Shown: positions 49,254 through 60,816 of the stretch, one piece after another
Position numbering within the stretch: position 1 is the first letter of the stretch
How the letters are laid out: each line of letters begins with the position of its first letter
Source: Paramecium tetraurelia
Lineage: Eukaryota > Ciliophora > Oligohymenophorea > Peniculida > Parameciidae
Direction: 5' to 3'
Assembly (NCBI RefSeq): GCF_000165425.1
Contig: NW_001799588.1
Span: 327,827-391,826 of the forward strand
Length of the DNA stretch: 64,000 nucleotides
Notes under the pieces: model-generated
What the model was told of the DNA's origin: nothing
The model's input: only the letters and a program-made list of their open reading frames with translations
Databases searched by the model: none
Position numbers and translations under genes: made by a program

Positions 49254-50585
49254 ATGAGAGATAAATATAATATTTGGTGGACTTAGGTATTTAGTAATTT
49301 AAGAAAAGGATTCCCCGAAAGCAAAGCAAGAAGGGGAGTAGAATAATTTGGTTATACAATAACCCTAGAAGATTTAATTAACAGAATCCTAGACATGAGC
49401 GATGACAATTCAAAAAAATCAAATGGAAACAAAGTCAGTCTAATTCATTTTTCCGATTCAAGCAGCGAAAAAAACTCACCTTTCAATTAACCCTTACAAC
49501 AATCATAATCTTAAAAATAATGCCAGACTAAATAGAATCAATAACCTCAGAAACAGAACAGTTCCCAATTTTAACAACAATAAAAAGTATAGTAGCAATA
49601 CTAGCCCCAACAATAGTTCTAACAATAGAATCAATATTAACAGTAGGTACAACAATAATCGTAGCCATGTTCATTCCAAAATATATTATAGTTCTAATAA
49701 CCATGTGAACATGATGAATTTCCAAAATGTTAGGTGTGCTTTACATAACCAATATAATGGCTTCATTTTGAATGCAAACATCAGTTCTGCTAACCATGTG
49801 TAATCAAGAATATAAAAGCCTCCAGAATAAGAAAGATTGAATAGGTTACCTGTTTACAAGAGGATTGCCATTAAAAATTAGTCAAAGAAGAGATCCATCT
49901 GGTGAGTAATGAGTTACTCCCTTAAATTGATGTATCTTCCTTATCAAAATTAGATTGAACCCTATAATGAACCGATATGCACAAAATGTAAATTGCCATA
50001 AGTGGCACACAAATTTAAATTGTTTTCCAATGCCTGTGACAATGCAGAGTTCACAATCCTGAGTGCTTGTGTTAAGCATGACGAAGAAGGCAACCAACTT
50101 CAGAGATGTCCTTAATGTGGGATATGGGTGCAAAAATCTAAAGGATGTAACTCTGTCTTATGTTCGTACATTTATTATTTTATAATAAGATTAGCTATTG
50201 TAAATATAATTGGTGTTGGTTATGCAGAAGATAATGTGATAGCAATCACTACGTGTTTTTCAATCCTACTGGTTGTCCAGGTTTGGGGGCTGAAGAATTT
50301 ACAATTGAATAATATCCCTGTCACAAAATATGCTGGATTAGAGTAAAGGTGATTCTCATATATTTCCTTTTGATTTTGCTCTGTATAATAGTCTATCCTT
50401 TTTTCGTTGCGTAAGTAGTTATAAGAAGAATGAAAATTGACACCCAAGGAAACATATGTTACCGCGTTTCCGTCTATATAGGCATAGCAATTTTATTTTT
50501 AGTGCTCTCGTGTCTGGCTATCTTTCCAGGTATCATCATTTTCATAGTTTCATAACAAGCAAGATTATCAGTGTTTGCTAGATGA
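49254..50585 (+). CDS. RBR (RING-IBR-RING) E3 ubiquitin ligase with C-terminal membrane helices
   Basis: Introns 49932-49953 and 50166-50194 give 426 residues. A UBA-like start (GFPESKARRGVEQFGYTITL) is followed by a poly-Gln region, RING1 (CQVCFTQPIQWLHFECKHQF... C... CLQEDCHQ), an IBR with CTKCKLPQVAHKFKLF... CDNAEF, and RING2 CPQCGIWVQKSKGCN... CSYCKYNWCWLC. RING2 matches the RBR pattern, and the second Cys of GCN is the transthiolation candidate position nearby. Two transmembrane helices end the protein (VILIYFLLILLCIIVYPFFV and AILFLVLSCLAIFPGIIIFI), as in RNF19/RNF144-type ligases. The exact N-terminal start is less certain. Confidence 0.88.
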
Positions 50586-50625
50586 CTAATATTTTAATTT
50601 TTTATAATTTAATTAACGAATAAAA

Positions 50626-52176
50626 ATGGGGCAGTAACAATCTACAGGATATGACTTATCATAATATTAATATGTTGATGAAGTCGTAGATCCAATTTAT
50701 GGAGAAGGCAAGCTATTCCAAAAGCATGAGACAGGAGAGATCATTTGTCTTATCGAAAAAATGATCTAAGAGGAAACTAAAACCTAAGAAATGTCACTTA
50801 AGTTGGATCATCCAAATCTATTAAAGATTTATCATTAATAAGTAAGTGTGATGAAAGAATTGTGCTCCTCTATTAATAAATTAACTATTGTTTATGAATT
50901 TACGAGTCTAAATTTAATTACTAACATCAATCATAGAAGAACCAAGAACATTCCATTTACTTAATAACAATTATGGGGTCTTTTGCATCAATCTTTGAGT
51001 GCCCTAAATTACCTTAAATAATTTGACATCTACCCTATGGATTTGAAACAAATGATGATTTCTAGTTAAGGTTCTATTAAATTTCATTCAATTTAATCTA
51101 AATAATTGAGTAATTACAAAAAATTGCTTTACAATTTAACAGATGATATCCACATTTCCCCTGAGGAATTAGTCTGTTTAAAGAGAAGAGACACCATACT
51201 AAATTTAGATTATGAAAAGTGTGAATTGTTTCAAATAGGCTTAACATGTTTGTATGCTGCTTCCTTAGTCGAAACTAATGATATTTTTGATCTAAAAACA
51301 TTTTCCTATTCATAGAGTAAGATTCAGTAGAGAATCCAATCACTTAAATACTCAATAGATTTCAAGAGCATATTAAATCAGTTGTTGCATCAAGATCCCT
51401 AAAATCGAGGTACATTCTACACTTGGTTAAATTAATTGGCATAAATAGATGCTGAAAATAACATGTTATTATTGTAAACTTAGGATCAATCCAATAATCT
51501 TAAGATTAATAAGTAGGTTAATTAATTTTTAGATTATCAAATAGAATATATGCCTCAAAATCTTCCTTAAAGAATTCCTGAACCTGTTCAATCGCAATAC
51601 TTAATTTCATTATAGTCAAATCTACCAGCTTCAAACCTTCCTCAAAGAACTGTACCACAAAAACCTTTTCACATAGTTACTCCTGATTAATCTAGAATTT
51701 CTAAAGATATTAAGAGATCACAATTATCTCTTCAACACCCACATGACAATAATAAAAGTGAATAACAATTGTACCAGGATTCAGGACAAACAGTTTAAAC
51801 TTAGAATGATGAAAACTTTGACAATGATTAATTCAAATAGCAACAACCATAACAGCAATTAGATTCAAATTATTTTTCTAACTTACCAGCAAATAATAAC
51901 CTTGTTAAGAATTCACAATACCCTATTCAAATGCCAACTTTTTCCTCTAACATTTAATAGCAACAACCCCAAAATGCTTTTAATGTATTGAAATAGAATA
52001 ATTAATATTCCTAATAATTATAAGCTCAGAAACAATCGTAGATGTCATAACATAGTAACAAAAGTCAGAGAGAAGAGAGGATTGAGCAGGCAGTTAAATC
52101 ATCCAAAATGGCACTGCAACAATTTGAATTTGCTCTATAATCGGCATCAAAGGGACAGCCTCCTGGTAATATATGA
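50626..52176 (+). CDS. myristoylatable pseudokinase with Gln/Asn-rich tail
   Basis: A 516-residue intronless frame starting MGQQQSTGYD; Gly2 with Ser6 fits N-myristoylation. Residues 20-230 resemble a kinase fold: PIYGEGKLFQKHETGEIICLI (a degenerate P-loop and beta3), LKLDHPNLLKIYH, LWGLLHQSLSALNYLKQFDI, YPMDLKQMMISSQGSIKF where HRD...N would be, ISPEEL in place of APE, and ELFQIGLTCLYAAS. There is no HRD Asp and no DFG, so catalysis is unlikely. The tail of about 280 residues is Gln/Asn-rich and disordered. Similar N-terminal organisation is seen in many ciliate kinases. Confidence 0.75.
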
Positions 52177-52227
52177 TCAGATTATGTTTATTTATTTTAT
52201 CACTTATAATTTTATTAATAAAAATTG

Positions 52228-53846
52228 ATGTGGTTGGAAAATAATGAAGCTGACATTCCTTAAGATTATGGCAAACTCAAACAATAAAACATTAAATTGA
52301 GAAATGAGTTGAAGCAAATAAACGAGTTTCTATCGAAGTAAATTGAGAAAAAATAGGATCAACAAATTAGTTAAAGACACTAATTGAATACCACCGTAGA
52401 TTTAAGAGAAGGTTTGTTTCATTTCTAATTTAGACACTCTCAAAGCAGAATTGCTCAATGCTTAAAAATAAATAAAGATTTAATTGAAACAAATTTAAAT
52501 TCTATAAAATAGACAAGAATTGCTATCATTGGATAAGTAAGCGTAAACAATTAATTATAGCATTGTTCAATTGTAATCGTAAGTTAAGAAATTAATGGAC
52601 AAAGTAAAAGAACTTGAACAAGAAAATAAGATCTTGATTAGCATAAATGGAAAACAGGAAAAAAAGTTAGTTGAACTATCTCAAGATGATTATGTAAAGA
52701 ATCGAATTGATTAATTGGAATCGGAAAATTAATTTCTAAAATAGAAAGTAATTGCTCAAAGTAAGGCTGAACGATCGTAATCTGTTTAAATAACAAAAGT
52801 TGAACCAATCTTGAAACCTATTTAATTAAGTCAGAAGTAATAAGAGTTAATGAAAGAAAAGGATCTATTTATTGTATTATCTAAATGATATATTCTGTAG
52901 TCTTAAATGCAAACAAAATTATAGGAATAGGACAAGCATATCAACATTTTGAAGAATCTAAAGAACTAATACGATAAACAAATTGGTCACATGGCTCATA
53001 GAATTAAATAACTTGAAACCCAATTGTTGATATTGGGTCAACAATTATAAGATAAAGTAATTACTGTTACCTATTCCATAGAATTCAGAATTGAACAAAA
53101 AGAACCATTTATTGCCAAATCTAAGTGCTAGAAATCAAAGAAATCAATAACAAAGGATCAACTTGAGTGTTGATAATGGTTTAGTTGATTAGCCTAAAAC
53201 TCAAATTTAAATAAATTAACAATATTCAAAATTGCCCTCTGAAGTTTAATCTAAACGCTAACCAACTTTAGATCTATCATCACAAACATTACGAAGCTAA
53301 AATCACATAAATAATGAATAGAATCAAGATATGAAAATACTCAGAATTGAATAAGTAGGGTAAAAGAATTAATAGGAATTTCATTCTGATATCCCATAAT
53401 ATTTTAGATTACATAATCTTAAATTATGGTGGAAGGAGGATTATTTATAAGGTTTGCAGGCTTATTATCATAATGCTAATTAGATCGTAAATGGTTAAAT
53501 ATTCTGTTTGAGCAATTTAGAAGAATTAAATCAATAATCTTTTGAATTACATTAATCAGACTGGATTCATTAAATTGGATTTGGTTTTGAAAACGATAAA
53601 ATAAGTATGAAATATATATATCATTCTCAAATAGAATTTGTTAAGATAATCTCAAATTAAAATTGTGTATTGAAATTTGGTTCCGAAATGGAGAAAATTC
53701 AAGAAATTTGTTCAGGGAAAAATGAAATAATGGGAACTATTGAAGTCTCATTTAATTAATGTACAATTATATTTAACCATATTATAGTATTTATAGCAAG
53801 TATAGGCCTTAAGGTATACGACGAGAAATTATTTGATAAAATATGA
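52228..53846 (+). CDS. coiled-coil protein with C-terminal globular domain
   Basis: Introns 52412-52433, 52874-52900 and 53057-53081 give 514 residues. Coiled coil covers about residues 15-330 (KLMDKVKELEQENKILISIN, INILKNLKNQYDKQIGHMAH). The last 150 residues look globular with many aromatics (LKLWWKEDYLQGLQAYYHNA, SFELHQSDWIHQIGFGFEND, EIMGTIEVSFNQCTIIF). No named family; the layout suggests a cytoskeletal tether. Confidence 0.7.
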
Positions 53847-53970
53847 TTTAATTTACTTTCTATTGCTTATATTAAATTAATCCTCTATTACATTTTATGA
53901 CTAGATAAAAAGAGTAAAATTATATTGAAAAATATTAAATTCTATTATTTTGGTAATTTCAGATGATAAA

Positions 53971-56704
53971 TCATTTTAGATTTTCTCCAATAAATCCATT
54001 GGCTGTGTTAAAAAGGTTGATTGGATTTTTGCCATCAGTAACTAAGAATCCTTTAAGTCCTAAACCTCCTAATAATTTAGCCTTAGTTTCTGGTCCAGCC
54101 TTAGCCATAGCTATGATTGTTTCTTTTCCAATAGCTTAAATTTATTGTTTGAATTTCTTGATTTCAATATCTGACAACTCTTTGGCTTTCTTGATTTCTA
54201 AATCAATAAGTTGCTAAAATATAGAATGATAAGGATACTTTTTAATAGTTGATTTCGGCCTCTTGTTCTTATCTTTGTTAGTCTAACAGAGCTTCCTATT
54301 CAATTTGTAAGGCCTTTGATCTCAATTCAGCTTGATTGACTTCTGCTTCAGCTTTGATCTTTTTTTCCATAGTTTCAGCTATGGCTCTGGCTACAGCCTC
54401 TCCCTCTGCTCTAACCTTGGCACTCTAGGCTTGTTGCTTTAATAACTCAATTTTTGTTTCTTCTGCCTTAGCTTAATCAAGAAGCTTTTATCTAGCTAAT
54501 TGACCTTTAGCTTCTTATTCTAACTTTGAAGCTTAGTGTCTGGATTGCATTTCTTGACTCTTTGAACTGATTTCAATAGCCAAATTGATACTCTGACTTA
54601 ATTGTCTTCTGGTTGCTTCATCTGTAATCTCCTAGCCTTAAATATCAACAGATGTAATGACTAGATTGTTGGCATCAAAGGTGAATGATGTTCTGATTTC
54701 ACTTCCTTCTTTTCCAAAGACAGCCTCTCTAATTTTCATGCTGGAATTGTTATGGAAATCTTCAAATGTGATGGAAGAAACAGCTCCTCTGACTCTAGAA
54801 GCAATTGATTTGCAAGCATCTCCAACAAAGTCTTTGACTGCAAATAATTTTTATGCATCATTAGGATCATCCTTATTAACTTTAAAGTGCCAATTGTAAC
54901 TGAGTGTTAATTTTAATTTGGCATGATCACTTGTCTCAACAATCAATTAATCAGTCATAAAGTCTGGGCCTAAACTTAAAGTCAAAGTTTGAATAAGATT
55001 TTCTACCTTAGGTTTGCCTCCTGATAATTTAATGACTGTGAATTATTCATCAGGTCCAAGCATCACAAGATCTGGTCCAAAAACGACTCTTGATTTTTTG
55101 AGTTTGTAATCATATAATTAAATGGCTGAATTATGAGGTGCTTTGAATGAAATAATTTTAGTTTTGTCCCTAGGCTTAAGTTTTTCTGATTCGAAATTAT
55201 AGGTCATTTTTCCAGATGCTTATACTGATGGTGGAACGTATGGTTAACCACTTGCTGCTCTTTAGACAAGAATTTCAACATTTTCTGGTAAATGCTTTTC
55301 CCATAATGATTCATGGGCTTCCAATAAATAGGTTTTTCCTTTGATTCTATAAATAACTTGATTATTATTACTCTTTGACTTCTCCAGTACGATTATCTCT
55401 AACGTAAATACCTTCATTAGCATCCAATGGAATGGCTCTTCGTTTTTCTATCACTAAAATCTTAACTCCTGGAATGTATTCTCTAGGTCCTCTAACTATC
55501 CATCTCTATCCAGCCTTTTTGAATTATCCATCCTCTTCCTAATGATCATAGATGGCCTAAACCAAAAGTGCTTCCTCTTCACCTAAAATGACAATCTAAA
55601 TTTAATTAACTTTTTTATTACATCTTCGATTTTTCCTCCCAATAATTCTTCTCCTGGTTATAAAAAGAAAGTCGTTTCTCCCTTGATTAGTACTTGAATT
55701 CCCCAATCGTTTTATTAAAGTTTAGGATTGTAAGGGTTTAGGATAATACAATAATTCCTTGAACCAAGTGTGATAGCCTGTTCAACAGCCACCAATTATT
55801 CATAAACATCTGTAATATGAACTTAAGCCTATTTATTAGTGATGATCCATTCAAATCCTGGTTTTCTCTTGATGCCATATACGTCTGTAAATTCATTAAG
55901 TGCTCTTAGATGAACACATACTTTATCTGTGAGAACAACTCCTTTTACTACTTCAGAGACTCTCTCAAATGTATCAGGCAAATATGAACCTGTAGTTCTG
56001 ATGAGCCATTCTTGACTAGATAATATTTAAAAATATATTTTACCCAGCTCTTCTTTCTTTACCTTTTTTATCAATAAAAGTTTGGGTTGCTTTCAATTTC
56101 ACAGCTTAATTTGGTTTAATGACTTCAGCCTTTACAATCTCAACAATTTATTCTTCTGCTCTAGGATAATAAGTAAAAGGTCCGTTGCGTTACCTAAGTT
56201 ATGTTTAAATGAAAATATTACCATTCTTCCCCAGCTTACTTTTTCTTTCCTTCAACTTCGAAGTCTCTAATAGCGACTAGTCTCAAGGCTGTATTTTATT
56301 AGACGATAAGCAATGTTTCTACTTTGCCTTCCAACTTTTCCCCTAAATTGTTGTTATGTTTAAATTTTACCTGGAAACAAAGGGAAAGGATCTGAATAAT
56401 CATCAGCAGTTCTGTATTCTATTTCTCCTCTCTGAATTTCCACTTCACCGTAAGCATTTTTCACAGGTAAATTTCTTACATCCCTCAATATTGGATTCTG
56501 AATCTTGCAATATGTCTTTGGTGGTAAGCTTATCATTTTGTTTGGACCTTCAATGATGCTTTCATGCTCTTTTCTGATGAATGTAAGGGGGCCAACTTCC
56601 AATCTAAAATTTCTTCAGATTCAACATTACCTTGCTGTGTTGGTATTTTGATCTAAAACATGGATGTATTGGTTAGGAGGAATTCTTGTGACATACTCTG
56701 CCAT
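53971..56704 (-). CDS. MVP: major vault protein
   Basis: Seven introns (54214-54238, 55347-55371, 55596-55621, 56016-56043, 56194-56221, 56343-56370, 56604-56630) give 848 residues, near the family's usual size. MVP self-assembles into the vault ribonucleoprotein shell. Seen in order: [20 protein letters not shown]; the [16 protein letters not shown] and [15 protein letters not shown] vault repeats; several repeat units including [38 protein letters not shown]; the shoulder domain ([31 protein letters not shown]); then the cap-helix coiled coil rich in Ala/Glu/Lys and a Gly-rich C-terminus. Nothing is missing. Confidence 0.97.
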
Positions 56705-57029
56705 TGTATTTGATATTTTAATTAATGAAATAAATTATCATTCTTTTTATGGCTTTGAGTATATGATATATATTAAAGATTTAATTAATTCTTAATTTTT
56801 GGATACTAATTATAAAAAATCTATGTTTTTATACTAAATTACTTTAAATAAATATTAATGTTAATTAAAAATAAGTTATATCAATGATTCAAAAAATTTA
56901 AGGGAATATATTTTGATTTATTTGAATGCTAAAGGCTACTTATTTCGCATTTGCACTTAATTAAGAAAAGAAAAAACTTTTATCCCCTTTAATTGAATTA
57001 ATTTTATAACTTCACTTTAATTATTATTA
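56705..57029. promoter_or_regulatory. divergent intergenic spacer upstream of MVP and a small gene
   Basis: About 325 bp between two start codons, very AT-rich. It must hold both promoters; no specific motif can be named. Confidence 0.35.
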
Positions 57030-57611
57030 ATGAAAAAGGTTGATTATGATCTTTTAGTGACTGACAACGTCAATGTCACTAAATATCGTAAAATAATCAG
57101 ATGTAATGGCGATGCAACCGTACATAGTTTAAAATAAAACCTATCCCAATCCATCAAATGCAGCTTTGAAATTATATTTAATGATGAAATCTTGATCGAA
57201 GGAATGCTCCTTAAAGACATTTTATCTAAACATCTCTAGAATTGTGTCATTCTTAATCCAATCAAGGAGCCTATTCCTGATTAAATTAAGAAACACGATT
57301 TTCAAGTCAAATCCGTGGCTCGATACAAGGAGCAAGATGAATTCATAGAGCAATTAATAGATCAATCTTAATTAAAAAAAATTCTGGATAATCCAAATGA
57401 GTTTGAAACTAAAGACGATTGCAAACCACAAAAATGTTGTCAATCTTGTCAAGTAAAAAAATAAATTCTTTCTAATTATGAAGTTTCAATGGAAAGTCTT
57501 TTAAGCGAAAATGCTGAATTAAAACATTAGATATCGGAATTAGAAAAATAAATAAGAATTAGTATTTATAAGCAAAAGCTATAATAATAATAATAAAAAC
57601 ATAAAAAGTGA
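57030..57611 (+). CDS. small protein with possible ubiquitin-like head and coiled tail
   Basis: An intronless 193-residue frame. Residues 18-80 (YRKIIRCNGDATVHSLKQNL, SQSIKCSFEIIFNDEILIEG, MLLKDILSK) have the beta-beta-alpha-beta rhythm of a ubiquitin/RAWUL-like fold, as an inference only. A Cys cluster (CKPQKCCQSCQ) follows and a coiled coil closes it, ending in a Gln run encoded by repeated TAA codons. Confidence 0.55.
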
Positions 57612-57746
57612 ATATAAATACACTTAATAATCAATATCTTAAATAATTATATTTCTAGCAATAATACCTTTTAATTTTAAAGAAAGCAATTCATAATAAT
57701 ATATAAGAGCAGAAATGTTTAGAAAATCGATTAAAAATTATAATTT

Positions 57747-58826
57747 TCAATTAAACAACTCCCTTAATTTAATTACTGAGGCAACTACCTTATCTCTTAT
57801 AGTTTTTTATGTTAAATGAAATCCAACCTTAATTCCAAAATCTGCATCAATATATCCTTTAATTGTTAGACTAGACTTATTTTTCTAGCTAATTTTTAGA
57901 CCTCCTAAAGTTAGATTGCCCTCTTAAAATTCATTTTAATACTCTTCCCTAATAATAAGTTGATTCAATTACAATTTATCTTGAAATCTCACTGATTAGA
58001 ATGCAATATAATGCACTTCATCTATTTTTCGAATGATTTTTAAATAAGTAAAGTATTATTGCTTAATCATCCCTTGTCTATTTAATGTGATTTCACCAAT
58101 AGATACTTCTTCATTTAGTCTTTCCAAATTGTATGTGTTGATTAATTCAAAATCAAATAACTTTTTTTCATTTGACCAATTTAAGAATGTAGTAATATCA
58201 GTATTAAGATCAAAAGAAAATCTAAGATATATGCATAAATACTTGATTATTAAAAACATTTTTTTATTTCTCATTTGATGCGAAGCAAATAGGTCAATGT
58301 CAAGTCCGTTTACGAGATACTCACTATCACCATTATTCTCATCTTCAATCTTCTCAATAAATGATTTCATAGTCTCGGAGGCATAAGAATTGAATTCTGA
58401 TTGATCGATATTATTGATGCTTGGTAACGTTAATAATTATCCTTGTTTAAGAGAGAGGGGATAAGGAGAGTCCAAACTTGGATTGGTTTTACACTCTTAA
58501 TTAATCATGAATTATTGTGATTCATTTTGATTTTAATTTGAATTCATCTATGAAGACCTAAGAGCAGATAATTATTAATTTGAAATCGTTTCAAGTGTAA
58601 TGTCATTTTCATTTTTTTCATCTATTTGAGTAATTGTTTTTTCATTTGATTATGTTCTATCTAGGGTAAAGCCTAATTGATGAAAATTGAATTCACTTAT
58701 TTGTTGAGCATTTATTTTTCCTTGTGTTTCCTCCTCTGGGTTATTCGACAAATTGACCAACTAATGAGTTTATGTCTGCGAGATAGGTTTTGGTTTGAAC
58801 AAATGAAAACACTCTTTACATTTCAT
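57747..58826 (-). CDS. hypothetical protein, 359 aa
   Basis: A single intronless frame starting MKCKECFHLFKPKP (a CxxC near the start) and ending at TGA. The N-terminal 110 residues are Gln/Asn/Ser-rich; the remainder looks folded (MFLIIKYLCIYLRFSFDLNT, HYIAFQSVRFQDKLQLNQLI, KGYIDADFGIKVGFHLTQKT). The last segment could be a lipid-binding beta grip, but no family is recognised. Confidence 0.6.
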
Positions 58827-59083
58827 TATTATATTTCCCATTTACAATTTGTGTGTAAAATTTTAGTTTTATATTTCTCTATTAACATTAATAAAATTAC
58901 TTAAAAAATCATTTCATCTTTCATATTGAATTTAGGCTTAATCAAATGTAAAATTATGAAAGATAACAATAATCAATAAAAATAGTAATTTTCAACGAAC
59001 GTTTTAGTCTATCATCGCATTAGAAATAAAATATTAATTCCATATCGAAATTTATATAACTAAATATTGAAATAATACAAGTC

Positions 59084-59505
59084 TCATAATTCAAATGACT
59101 ATTACTTTCTTGCCTTGAATGGATTTAACCAAGTTCCGTAATCGTTCTGAGTAGTACTTTAATCACCTCCAAATTTTAATACTGTCATCGGACCTATCTA
59201 GGGAGATTCGCCGATAGTTTATTAAAATATAATGGCACTCTTTTTCGGCTTTTCACTAAAATATCATATTTTATCTACTAATAATCTTATTCTTTTTTTG
59301 CAGGGTCAGTCTTGAACTATATTCCCAAAGATCTGAGATATGCAACCACTCTCCTCTCTACTTCCAATTACTCTCTATTTTCGCAATGGAATTAAGGCAA
59401 GAAGCTATCCAATGACTCCACTGACTCGGCTACTCTTTAGTAATCTTCCATTATTTCTATCTTCGATCTTGATAAATCATCTGCAAGCCTTTTACCGTAT
59501 TGCAT
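59084..59505 (-). CDS. small hypothetical protein with a probable long intron
   Basis: The first exon from ATG 59505 reads MQYGKRLADDLSRSKIEIME... and the last ends TWLNPFKARKQQSFEL before TGA. The two frames are joined only by a GT...AG of 41 nt (donor in KSRKR|GTG...) or 59 nt, both longer than normal here; either yields a plausible GPMTVLKFGGDQSTTQNDYG. Length is about 120-126 residues. A frameshift is the alternative. Function unknown. Confidence 0.45.
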
Positions 59506-59677
59506 GTATAAATATGATAATTATAAATAATTTTTCAAAACTTATCAAATCACCTTAAGTACGCAAATAGTTTGGTTGAAAATCCTTTTTCCTAGATATT
59601 AAATATTTGGTATTTCTAATCTTCTTTTTTAGACGTATATTTATTTTATTATTTAATCAATAATATATATTTCCTAT

Positions 59678-60118
59678 ATGGACGCCTATCTCACGCTTGA
59701 ATTAAGAAAAAGATTCAACTCTTCTATGACTTATCAAGAATATCTAGATGCTTATGATAAACCTCCTCCAAAACCTAAGTTAAAGTATGAACCTCAATCA
59801 TTTTAATTTAAGACCAAAAGAATCACCCGTCGTTGCTGAATTACTTCTATTGGAACCCCCAAAAGGGCCTAAACCTTAATCATAAAAATTAGAGATATAT
59901 GAACCAGATGAAATTATCCTGGAAGAATCAGAAACAGATGAACGATCACGAGCACAATCCCCAATACAGAAACCTCCTTGTTACAAAGCTCTAAAGGCTA
60001 ATGTAAATTAGATCATGTTTTAAATTACTAGAATGTCAGAGTAAGAAGCCAGAGTGAAAATTTTGTGTTTTCAGTGTATCGTTTCTTGTAAAACAAGCAA
60101 CATGTCCCTAAATAATGA
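59678..60118 (+). CDS. small Pro/Glu-rich hypothetical protein
   Basis: Introns 59785-59812 and 60003-60031 give 127 residues: MDAYLTLELRKRFNSSMTYQ, EYLDAYDKPPPKPKLK, then an acidic part (EIILEESETDERS). The splice sites restore a Pro-Lys run. It has no recognised domain. Confidence 0.55.
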
Positions 60119-60816
60119 TAAAACTAAATTCATAAAAACTAACATCTAAGCTATTTATAAGTATGTAAGCTCTTCTTAGTTATTTCCGTTTCCCAAAACC
60201 CTCCATCCTCACATCTCAATTCACTTCCTCCTCTCTCTAAACCTATAAATTTAACATTTAAAATAGTAAAGCGTATACAAACAAACTTTAAAATTAACCT
60301 TACTCTTACAAAACTAAATAAATCATACAGACTCACATTATAATAATATGATGATGACATTTTTAAAATATTTCAATTCCTTAACTAGATCAAAAATATT
60401 TATTTTTTTATCTGATTCATCCTAAATGTATGTCCTTGACGACGGAAATGGGTTCGTACAAGTCTCATTTAATTAAATTTGAGGCTTTTATTTCAAGAAA
60501 CCAGAGAAATAAAAAAGAAAATTGATTTGCATATATTTTTAATCTTTTGAAGAAGTTCTATTGAATATCTTTGGACAAATCATTCAGAGAAAGATATGAG
60601 ATTTAAAACATTAATAATTATGAAACTCATTTATATTCTCCAATATGTAAATTCTAAAGAGAAATTGAAAAGAAATTAAAGTTAAACAATTAATTGTTTT
60701 AAATTTCTAATTAAATTATCACTTTAATTTAATTGAATACTGACGAGAATATTATTATTATTGCATTTACAATTAAAGAATGGTTAACATAATTTATGTA
60801 ATATTTTTGATCTTTA
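60119..60816. other. intergenic, nothing recognised
   Basis: About 700 bp, one of the longest spacers in the window. It holds a C-rich patch near 60190-60240 unlike the surrounding AT-rich DNA, but no open frame with gene-like composition. Confidence 0.35.

Noticed and set aside
49223-49403. Alternative start upstream of the RBR ligase (MYNQFIDEEGHER...)
   Set aside because: It ends at TGA unless an extra 31-nt intron is assumed; the frame from 49254 gives an uninterrupted UBA-like segment instead.
60190-60240. C-rich patch resembling telomeric CCCAAA/CCCCAA repeats
   Set aside because: There is no tandem array of the telomere hexamer, only scattered CC-rich words; not a chromosome end.
60151-60360. 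Minus-strand 69-residue Tyr/Val-rich frame
   Set aside because: No similarity, atypical codon use and no TAA/TAG glutamines; chance frame in a spacer.
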